From Bacteroidaceae bacterium (GTDB lineage: Bacteria > Bacteroidota > Bacteroidia > Bacteroidales > Bacteroidaceae): a stretch of 5,075 nt of DNA. The DNA is taken from contig CAAFRW010000086.1 in NCBI GenBank assembly GCA_900765575.1, forward strand, positions 1 through 5,075, written 5' to 3'. The stretch's first letter is position 1; every line of letters starts with the position of its first letter. The notes below the pieces were generated by a model, which was not told the DNA's origin, did not search any database, and saw only the letters and a list, made by a program, of their open reading frames with translations. This document shows, one piece after another, positions 1 through 5,075 of the stretch. Position numbers and translations under genes: made by a program.

Positions 1-153
1 TCAACTTTCAATTTTCCATTAAATAAAACTCTCAACTCTCCACTCTCAACTCTCCACTTATTAAGCTCTTCGTCTTCATGTTCAACTTTCAATTTTCAAT
101 TTTCAATTAAAGAACATTTTCAATTAAATAAAGCCTTCAATTAAATAAAGCCC
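1..153. repeat. AT-rich intergenic tract of short tandem repeats
   Basis: No gene is visible here. The stretch lies downstream of the minus-strand GT39 gene and runs off the left edge. It is built from several tandem units: a perfect 14-bp unit ctcaactctccact twice (31-44, 45-58); the heptamer tttcaat three times (87-107), with a related copy at 6-12; and a 17-bp unit ttcaattaaataaagcc twice perfectly (119-135, 136-152), preceded exactly in phase by a degenerate copy at 102-118 (12 of 17 matching). The 15-mer tcaactttcaatttt occurs at 1-15 and again at 82-96. No hairpin followed by a T-run is evident as a terminator for GT39. Such tracts are common between Bacteroides genes and probably arise by slippage; a function is not shown. 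Confidence 0.8.
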
Positions 154-1701
154 TCAAATACAAACAAAACCATAGTACCCCACTACATGGATACCACTTT
201 CCGGAACAACGGTACGGATGAAATCGAGTTCCCGCATAGGAAACATCAGCACGACTCCGCGTAACGTTCCCGAAACGAGGTTTTCCTTCGTCACAATGCA
301 GACATCTTTTTGCAAGAAAACATCCATATTCTCCGCACGATGAATCTCATAAGCACAGTAAGCGGAAACAGGAGACTGAGATTCTTTTGCTACCTCTACG
401 GCTTCGCGGCACAATGCAGCATATCCCCATTGACGATTCAATTTCGGCAAAGCAAATCCGGCTACAAAGAGAGCGCAGAACAATCCGAACGCCAAGGTAT
501 TGATGGATTTATCCAAAGCCTTCCAATCATACAAATCGCGGAGCGACTGAATGCCCGCCATCGTTAACACACCGGCGGCGGCATAGAGAATACCCTGATT
601 CAGAAAATGCGTATGTTCCTGTCCGCTCAGCCAGAGAAGGGCCGGCACCGAAAGACAGAAAGCCAAAGCCGGCAGCGCCACAGACAAAGCCAGCCAGTGA
701 TTCCATTTGAAACGGGAAAGTTGCATGACGGCGAGATAAACAAAGAAAGGATAGGCCGGAAGCAGATACACCTCTATCTTAGAACTGATGCACGACAACA
801 GCACAAAGGTGGTGAGGAGCACCGTGAGAAAGAATTTCTGCAATTCCGAATGGAACTGCTTTTTATAAAGAGCCACCACTATGACCCCTATAATCAGCAA
901 CGGCCAAGGTAACATGGCGTACCACATGGTAACCGCATAATAATAAAACGCCTCTTTATGATGGAACGCATTCACAGCCCTGTCTACAGTTTGATGCACA
1001 AACAGATTGTTCAGATAACCGGCGCCTCCCTCCATATACACACAACCTATCCACAACGCACAGCCTCCCAAGAGAATGCCCCACGTCTTCCAGCCCCAAT
1101 ACTGTCCGAAAGAGCGGACCCGCTTGGTCAACAACAAAAAGATGAATGTACTCAACAGAGGCACCAACAGGGCTACAGCTCCCTTACTCAGTATCCCCAA
1201 AAAGAGATATACCGGGAAAAGCACGGTGTTCCGCCGTTGGTTCCCCTCTTTCTTCAACATCCGGTAAAAAGTATACAGGGACAAGATGATGAACATGCAC
1301 ATCAACATATCCGGACGCAGGAAAAGAGCGACCCCCAGAAACAATCCACACGAAAACATCATCCATGTAGCCGTAAGCTGATAGTCCTTATAAATCTCCG
1401 GCCCTGCCCAACGGTTCATCGTGCGCACTATCACCCAAGCCGGAAGCAGCGAGAACAGACCGAGCAACCACATGGCATGCTTGCCAAGCACACCTTTCGC
1501 CAACATCACCAGCCAGAAGTAAAGAGGCGGTTTATCGGCATACGGAATCCCCTGATTGGTAAAGGCAAAAAAAGTTCCATTCCGCAAAGCCTCATCGGCA
1601 ATGCTCAGGTAACGCAACTCGTTCCCCGGAGTATAGTCGCGGAGCAACAACACCGGCAACAGCGCCAGCAATATAAACAAGTATACAAAATTATTCTTCA
1701 T
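154..1701 (-). CDS. ArnT/PMT-like family 39 membrane glycosyltransferase
   Basis: A 515-residue integral membrane glycosyltransferase of the ArnT/PMT (GT39/GT83) type. Enzymes of this fold move a sugar from a polyprenyl-phosphate donor to an acceptor on the periplasmic side. The sequence starts with a hydrophobic helix (about residues 5-20), then a first periplasmic loop with the family hallmarks: an acidic residue in PGNELRY (about 26-32, E28) and the KPP motif in YADKPPLYFW (about 54-63). Roughly ten or more further hydrophobic segments follow to about residue 420, including SKIEVYLLPAYPF (about 307-319), which matches the S-K-x-x-x-Y-x-L-P-x-x-P signature. A soluble C-terminal domain of about 95 residues ends the protein, as in ArnT. 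An in-frame GTG precedes the ATG directly (1704); I chose the ATG at 1701. It lies 99 bp downstream of the GT2 gene on the same strand and is probably co-transcribed with it. The acceptor and sugar are unknown, so arnT is not assigned. Confidence 0.88.
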   Translation of the reverse strand: MKNNFVYLFILLALLPVLLLRDYTPGNELRYLSIADEALRNGTFFAFTNQGIPYADKPPLYFWLVMLAKGVLGKHAMWLLGLFSLLPAWVIVRTMNRWAGPEIYKDYQLTATWMMFSCGLFLGVALFLRPDMLMCMFIILSLYTFYRMLKKEGNQRRNTVLFPVYLFLGILSKGAVALLVPLLSTFIFLLLTKRVRSFGQYWGWKTWGILLGGCALWIGCVYMEGGAGYLNNLFVHQTVDRAVNAFHHKEAFYYYAVTMWYAMLPWPLLIIGVIVVALYKKQFHSELQKFFLTVLLTTFVLLSCISSKIEVYLLPAYPFFVYLAVMQLSRFKWNHWLALSVALPALAFCLSVPALLWLSGQEHTHFLNQGILYAAAGVLTMAGIQSLRDLYDWKALDKSINTLAFGLFCALFVAGFALPKLNRQWGYAALCREAVEVAKESQSPVSAYCAYEIHRAENMDVFLQKDVCIVTKENLVSGTLRGVVLMFPMRELDFIRTVVPESGIHVVGYYGFVCI

Positions 1702-1765
1702 CACACCTTAATCTATTTACACAAGCATACAACATTCAAAACATAAAAAAGGATGACACTCCATT

Positions 1766-1797
1766 GCTTTTCAGAAAAGCGGTAGACAGAGACTACC
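1766..1797 (-). other. Two abutting small hairpins between GT2 and GT39
   Basis: Just downstream of the GT2 stop codon the minus-strand transcript would form two back-to-back hairpins: a 5-bp stem ggtag/ctacc (1781-1785 with 1793-1797, 7-nt loop) and a 6-bp stem gctttt/aaaagc (1766-1771 with 1775-1780, 3-nt loop). On the minus strand a T6 run follows 15 nt further on (1750-1745). The stems are short and the T-run is not adjacent, so this is not a convincing terminator. It could be a weak attenuator or an mRNA processing or stability element between the two genes. Confidence 0.3.
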
Positions 1798-1800
1798 CTC

Positions 1801-2541
1801 CTACGGAACCAAATTATTGGCCGTCACCCGATAATGAATGTAACGTCGCTTCATCCAACGGAAAATGAGGCAGTTTACCAGAAGCGAGTCGTTCTCTTCA
1901 CTCCACAAAGTGCGCGGCGTCAGAGCCTCCCCCGTCTGCGAGAGACAATGTACCGGTACCTGCTTTACTTTCCCTCCCTGCAAAAGAACCATCGCCGGAA
2001 GAAAATGAGACATGCCTATAAAAAAAGGAATACGCTTGGCATAATCCGTATGCAACACCTTCAACGGACAGCCCGCATCCAGAATTCCATCATGCGTAAC
2101 CAGCCGGCGAAACCCATCGGCCACGTTCAAGTGGAAACGATGAAAAAAAGAATCTTTCTTATTTATGCGGACTCCCATCACCAGTTCGAACTGTAAGGCA
2201 GAGGGCAACAGTAAATTAAAGTCGTCGGGAATGGTCTGCATTTCAGAGTCCATATAGCCCAAGAAAGGCGATTCCGTTGCATCAATTCCTGCTTTAACCG
2301 CCGCACTAAGCACCGCTCCCTTTTCTAAGGAAAGGTAAAAGAAATCGGGATGACGGGCACAAATGCCTTGCACACAGCGCAAACTGTTTTCATTAGAACC
2401 ATCGTCAACAAACAGGATACAAGCCGGAAACAGAGACTTGGCTAAAAATCGCTCTATTTTTTGTTCCAACACATAAAGCGTCTCCTCTTCCTTGTGTACC
2501 GGAATCACTATTGTTAATTGATAATCAGCTGTCTTATTCAT
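1801..2541 (-). CDS. DPM1/ArnC-like family 2 glycosyltransferase
   Basis: A 246-residue GT-A-fold glycosyltransferase of the polyprenyl-phosphate sugar synthase type, which transfers a sugar from a nucleotide sugar to undecaprenyl phosphate at the inner face of the membrane. Visible motifs are LTIVIPVHKEEE (9-20), FVDDGS (44-49), the metal-site region MDSEMQTIPDDF (97-108), MGVRINKKD (122-130), DAGCPLK (155-161) and FFIGMSHFLPAM (173-184). The metal motif reads D-S-E where D-x-D is usual, and the usual H-R-F-L-P reads S-H-F-L-P. There is no C-terminal membrane pair as in ArnC/GtrB, so the enzyme would be soluble or peripheral, like short DPM1 forms. The frame stays open upstream to a GTG at 2724, but the ATG at 2541 is preferred: similarity to the family begins there, and a TAnnTTTG box lies 23 bp upstream, inside the longer frame. 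It precedes the GT39 gene and probably supplies its lipid-linked donor. Confidence 0.85.
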   Translation of the reverse strand: MNKTADYQLTIVIPVHKEEETLYVLEQKIERFLAKSLFPACILFVDDGSNENSLRCVQGICARHPDFFYLSLEKGAVLSAAVKAGIDATESPFLGYMDSEMQTIPDDFNLLLPSALQFELVMGVRINKKDSFFHRFHLNVADGFRRLVTHDGILDAGCPLKVLHTDYAKRIPFFIGMSHFLPAMVLLQGGKVKQVPVHCLSQTGEALTPRTLWSEENDSLLVNCLIFRWMKRRYIHYRVTANNLVP

Positions 2542-2563
2542 ACAAGAAGTATTGATTCGGGTG

Positions 2564-2571
2564 CAAAAGTA
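2564..2571 (-). promoter_or_regulatory. Bacteroides-type -7 box for the GT2 gene
   Basis: On the minus strand the sequence reads TACTTTTG, a full match to the Bacteroidetes TAnnTTTG -7 element. It lies 22 bases before the ATG at 2541, which would give a short leader. No good -33 TTTG is seen at the usual spacing, only TTCTTC near 2600-2595. The box supports the short GT2 start and makes it likely that GT2-GT39 is transcribed from here. Confidence 0.6.
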
Positions 2572-2654
2572 AAAGGCAATTTTGTAATCTTTTTGAAGAA
2601 GAGCTGACAGAACGGAGATTTTAGAATGAAAGAGAGAACTGAAAGCCTTCTCCA

Positions 2655-2693
2655 TACCGTAGTAAAAAAACGGTAAAATGGGTATCAACACCC
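2655..2693. promoter_or_regulatory. Pair of small dyads between divergent promoters
   Basis: The sequence contains a perfect 6-bp inverted repeat taccgt/acggta (2655-2660 with 2670-2675, 9-nt A-rich spacer) and next to it gggt/accc (2680-2683 with 2690-2693, 6-nt spacer). They sit in the 157 bp between the GT2 -7 box and the cupin-gene -7 box, upstream of both start sites. This could be an operator for a shared regulator, but the dyads are short and may be chance. Confidence 0.25.
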
Positions 2694-2728
2694 GTAATTC
2701 AGATACAAGTACTTTTTCCGGCACTCCT

Positions 2729-2736
2729 TAACTTTG
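2729..2736 (+). promoter_or_regulatory. Bacteroides-type -7 box for the cupin/CMD gene
   Basis: TAACTTTG is a full match to TAnnTTTG, with 28 bases between it and the ATG at 2765. A canonical -33 TTTG is not seen; a T5 run lies at 2713-2717. The leader is A-rich just before the start, as is common in Bacteroides genes, which rely little on Shine-Dalgarno pairing. Confidence 0.65.
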
Positions 2737-2764
2737 CAAACAGAATAAGAAAAAGCGAACGATT

Positions 2765-4126
2765 ATGAAACGATTCCTCTTTTTGTTGGCAACAGTTATC
2801 GGACTCGTACCAACCTCTATCCAAACAATAAATGCACAAAGTATGGAAAAAGAATTACCTAAACAAACCAGCGCATTCCCCGTAGGCGACCAACTACCGG
2901 AAATGTTCTCGCAGTACTTCATCGGGCAGGCTTACCTGGCTCCGCTAACCCAAAACAAGGCCTTGAACTGCCCCATCTCTAACGTAACCTTCGAACCGGG
3001 TTGCCGCAACAACTGGCACAGCCACACCGGAGGGCAGATTCTGGTAGCGGTAGGAGGCAAGGGATATTACCAGGCTCGGGGCGAGAAAGCCCGCATCCTG
3101 TTACCGGGCGATGTGGTAGAGATTCCGGCTAACGTGGAACATTGGCACGGCGCCGCTCCGGACAGTTGGTTCTCACATCTGGCCATCGAATGTAATCCGC
3201 AGACCAACCAAAACACCTGGCTCGAAGCGGTAGACGACAAACAATATGCCGAAGCCACCGCAGACAGCGTTGTATCTCATTTATCCGATACGGCACGCCA
3301 CCATTACGAGCAGCTATTCGCTTACAATCAAGCAAATACACACGTTACGAAAGCTGTAAATCCACATTCCACAGCTACAGCTTCGGAAAGCGCCGGCTCT
3401 GCCAATGCGCAAAACGCAACCATCGTCCCGAAAGATATTTGCTCCACCGACCCGGAGTTAGCGGAAGTCTTCTACAACTTCGCACTCGACGAAGTGCTGC
3501 AATACGGCCGGATGGACATGAAGACCCGTATGATGATTACATTGGCTTCCCACATCGCCACCCAAGCCCAAGCCGAATACCGCATGATATTGGAAGGAGC
3601 GCTTCGGACGGGAGTCACACCCGTGGAGATAAAAGAGATTCTTTACCATGCAGTACCCTATGCCGGCATGGCCAAAGTAGCCGATTTCATCGGGATAACC
3701 AACGAAATGCTTCAACAACGCGGCCTGTCCCGGCCTCTGGAAAAACAATCCGTCACTACTCCCGAAACACGTTTTGAGAAAGGGCTGGCTCTACAGAAAT
3801 CCATCTTCGGAGAACGGATAGAAAAGTCACACACATCGGCTCCGGAGAATCAGAAACATATCCAGCATTACCTCTCGGCCAACTGTTTCGGCGATTATCA
3901 AACCCGTCCCTGTCTGGACGCTAAGATGCGGGAACTGCTCACCTTCTCCATACTTATCTCGCTGGGCGGTTGCGAATCGCAAGTAAAAGGGCACATCCAA
4001 GGCAACGTAAAAGTAGGAAACAACAAAGACACCTTATTGACAGCTGTCACACAACTTCTGCCTTACATTGGCTATCCTCGTTCGCTCAATGCCATTGCTT
4101 GCCTCAACGAAGTGATTCCCGAATAA
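2765..4126 (+). CDS. Exported cupin and double carboxymuconolactone-decarboxylase-like protein
   Basis: A 453-residue, three-domain protein. Residues 1-24 look like a Sec signal peptide (MKR, hydrophobic core, cleavage near INA|QS), so it should act in the periplasm; there is no lipobox cysteine. A cupin domain follows (about 65-145): motif 1 gives H85, H87 and Q91 with G97, motif 2 gives G115, P121 and H126, a likely metal site H-H-Q-H. A Ser/Thr/Ala/Asn-rich linker (about 190-220) leads to CMD domain 1 (about 228-316), which has neither the AhpD CxxC pair nor the histidine usual after the first helix. CMD domain 2 (about 336-451) resembles full-length PcaC (FEKGLALQKSIFGE, RELLTFSILISLGG, LPYIGYPRSLNA) and keeps H410. 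PcaC is cytosolic and works in protocatechuate breakdown, so an exported fusion probably does something else; the substrate is unknown. Transcription is probably monocistronic from the 2729 box. Confidence 0.88.
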   Translation: MKRFLFLLATVIGLVPTSIQTINAQSMEKELPKQTSAFPVGDQLPEMFSQYFIGQAYLAPLTQNKALNCPISNVTFEPGCRNNWHSHTGGQILVAVGGKGYYQARGEKARILLPGDVVEIPANVEHWHGAAPDSWFSHLAIECNPQTNQNTWLEAVDDKQYAEATADSVVSHLSDTARHHYEQLFAYNQANTHVTKAVNPHSTATASESAGSANAQNATIVPKDICSTDPELAEVFYNFALDEVLQYGRMDMKTRMMITLASHIATQAQAEYRMILEGALRTGVTPVEIKEILYHAVPYAGMAKVADFIGITNEMLQQRGLSRPLEKQSVTTPETRFEKGLALQKSIFGERIEKSHTSAPENQKHIQHYLSANCFGDYQTRPCLDAKMRELLTFSILISLGGCESQVKGHIQGNVKVGNNKDTLLTAVTQLLPYIGYPRSLNAIACLNEVIPE

Positions 4127-4152
4127 GCAAGACATACACCTCTATGCCAACG

Positions 4153-4200
4153 TGAAGTGCACCCCAAAAGTTAGACACAAAACTTTTGGGGTGCACTTCA
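4153..4200. mobile_element. 48-bp palindromic mini-element with ACG target duplication
   Basis: A perfect 20-bp inverted repeat (4153-4172 with 4181-4200) surrounds an 8-nt centre, agacacaa. It begins tgaagtgcacccc and ends ggggtgcacttca, so the outer ends are TG...CA as in IS3-family elements, and the run ccccaaaagttagaca resembles IS150-group ends (from memory, not searched). It is flanked on both sides by ACG (4150-4152 and 4201-4203), a 3-bp repeat of the size IS3-family insertion produces. It therefore looks like a non-autonomous element reduced to its two ends. It lies 26 bp after the cupin/CMD stop codon. The transcript would form a very stable hairpin that could protect the mRNA 3' end or slow polymerase, but no T-run follows directly. 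Confidence 0.55.
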
Positions 4201-4263
4201 ACGAAGAGAGGGCTTTTATATTTCATTATCTTTCTTTTATTCATTACTTTCGGCGGTTTTAGC

Positions 4264-4271
4264 TAAATTTG
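4264..4271 (+). promoter_or_regulatory. Bacteroides-type -7 box for the HAD phosphatase gene
   Basis: TAAATTTG is a full match to TAnnTTTG, 22 bases before the ATG at 4294. No clear -33 TTTG is present at normal spacing; the nearest T-rich piece is TTACTTTC (4244-4251). It implies that the phosphatase is transcribed on its own rather than only by read-through from the cupin/CMD gene. Confidence 0.6.
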
Positions 4272-4293
4272 CCGGTAAATTCAAAGATTGAAC

Positions 4294-5075
4294 ATGATAA
4301 AAGCCCTATTCTTCGACATAGACGGAACACTTGTCAGTTTCCATACACACGAGATTCCGGCCTCCGCCATAGAAGGCATACGCCTCGCCAAAGCAAAAGG
4401 CATCAAGATATTTATCTCTACCGGACGTCCCAAGTCCATCATCAACAACCTGCATGCATTGGAAGATGCCGGACTGATTGACGGTTACATCACCATGAAC
4501 GGAGCATACTGTTTTACAGGAGATACGGTCATTTCCAAATCGCCTATCCCGGACACCGACGTCCGCCACATGGCCCGCCTTTGCGAAGAGCATCGTTTCC
4601 CCTGCATCTTTGTCTCCGAGCACCAGCTGCACGTATGCCATCCGGATAAAATGGTAGAGGAAATCTTCCACCAGCACTTAAATGTAGCCACAGAGGCCAT
4701 GCCATACGCGCAAACATCGGAAGTAGTCCGGTGGGACATCTTTCAAATGACCCCTTTCCTCACGGTAGACGAAGAGCAGCAATACAGCTCCCTGTTTCCC
4801 CATTGCGAGTCGAACCGTTGGTATCCGGCCTTTACCGACCTGACCAAAGCGGGCACCACAAAGCAAAAGGGAGTAGACGACATCTGCCGTTATTTCCACA
4901 TCGGAATAGAGGAATGCATGAGTTTCGGCGACGGTGGGAACGATGTAAGCATGCTCCGCCATACGGGCATTGGTGTAGCCATGGGCAACGCCACCGAACC
5001 GACCAAACAAGCCGCCAACTACATCACCTCTTCCGTAGACGACAACGGGATATGGAACGCCTTGAAGCATTTCAA
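4294..5075 (+). CDS. Cof-type HAD-IIB sugar-phosphate phosphatase, 3' end cut by window
   Basis: The gene is open for 260 codons to the right edge; relatives are about 261-265 residues, so only a few residues should be missing. All HAD motifs are present: motif I FFDIDGT with nucleophile D8 and acid/base D10; motif II ISTGRP with T43; the motif III lysine in KQKG (K192); motif IV GDGGND (212-217, D213 and D217). Between motifs II and III lies the C2B cap (about 85-180) that sets substrate choice. As recalled, the N-terminus (ALFFDIDGTLVSF), ITMNGAYCF, RWYPAF and MSFGDGGND closely match B. thetaiotaomicron BT4131, a structurally studied cytoplasmic phosphatase active on hexose phosphates. The same role, clearing sugar phosphates, is inferred here. 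The ATG at 4294 is the start because motif I follows at the normal distance and a TAnnTTTG box lies just upstream. Confidence 0.92.
   Translation, partial: MIKALFFDIDGTLVSFHTHEIPASAIEGIRLAKAKGIKIFISTGRPKSIINNLHALEDAGLIDGYITMNGAYCFTGDTVISKSPIPDTDVRHMARLCEEHRFPCIFVSEHQLHVCHPDKMVEEIFHQHLNVATEAMPYAQTSEVVRWDIFQMTPFLTVDEEQQYSSLFPHCESNRWYPAFTDLTKAGTTKQKGVDDICRYFHIGIEECMSFGDGGNDVSMLRHTGIGVAMGNATEPTKQAANYITSSVDDNGIWNALKHF

Noticed and set aside
1722..1745. Possible separate promoter for GT39: TATGCTTG (1729-1722) and TATGTTTTG (1745-1737) on the minus strand
   Set aside because: Each deviates from TAnnTTTG by one base or by spacing in AT-rich DNA. Co-transcription with GT2 explains the gene without them, although an internal promoter cannot be excluded.
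958..1746. 262-codon plus-strand open frame opposite the GT39 gene
   Set aside because: It is antisense to a clear membrane glycosyltransferase and its product is rich in Gln, His and Arg with no recognisable domain, as expected of a shadow frame.
1952..1965. Short palindrome taccggta within the GT2 gene
   Set aside because: An 8-bp palindrome inside coding sequence is expected by chance and the codons fit the protein.
2765..4126. Calling the cupin/CMD protein PcaC (4-carboxymuconolactone decarboxylase)
   Set aside because: Only the C-terminal third resembles PcaC, the protein is exported, and no pathway partners are present, so the symbol would mislead.
4153..4213. The 20-bp hairpin as an intrinsic terminator of the cupin/CMD gene
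   Set aside because: The stem is strong, but the bases after it are aacgaagagagg rather than a T-run, and the TG...CA ends with ACG flanks fit an insertion better. Some termination effect remains possible.
4678..5070. 130-codon minus-strand open frame opposite the HAD gene
   Set aside because: It overlaps the conserved motif III-IV region of the phosphatase in antisense and shows no family features.

Overview
The window reads as chromosomal DNA of a gut-type Bacteroides or a close Bacteroidales relative. Three start-proximal regions carry the Bacteroidetes sigma-ABfr -7 hexamer-like box TAnnTTTG, no gene has a clear Shine-Dalgarno sequence, one gene encodes an exported protein with Bacteroides-type O-glycosylation sequons, and the last gene closely resembles the B. 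thetaiotaomicron hexose-phosphate phosphatase BT4131. The species is not determined.

Layout. 1-153: gene-free, AT-rich, built from several short tandem repeats (14-bp, 7-bp and 17-bp units). 154-2541, minus strand: a two-gene unit with a DPM1/ArnC-like family 2 glycosyltransferase upstream (1801-2541) and an ArnT/PMT-like family 39 membrane glycosyltransferase downstream (154-1701), separated by 99 bp holding two small hairpins. 2542-2764: divergent intergenic region with one promoter facing each way and a pair of small dyads between them. 2765-4126, plus strand: an exported three-domain protein, cupin + carboxymuconolactone-decarboxylase-like (CMD) + second, PcaC-like CMD. 4127-4293: intergenic, with a 48-bp palindromic element flanked by the 3-bp repeat ACG, followed by a promoter. 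4294-5075, plus strand: a Cof-type HAD phosphatase, open at the right edge and missing probably only a few residues.

How the genes work together. The two glycosyltransferases form a classical pair: the GT2 enzyme would charge a polyprenyl phosphate with a sugar on the cytoplasmic face, and the GT39 enzyme would transfer that sugar to an acceptor on the periplasmic side (lipid A, another glycan, or a protein; the sequence does not say which). The cupin/CMD protein and the HAD phosphatase each have their own promoter and show no evident link to the glycosyltransferase unit.

The most noteworthy items are the 48-bp palindrome, which looks like a minimal non-autonomous mobile element reduced to two IS3/IS150-like ends with a target duplication, and the exported cupin-CMD-CMD fusion, whose first CMD domain appears degenerate. 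No convincing large new system is visible in this window.
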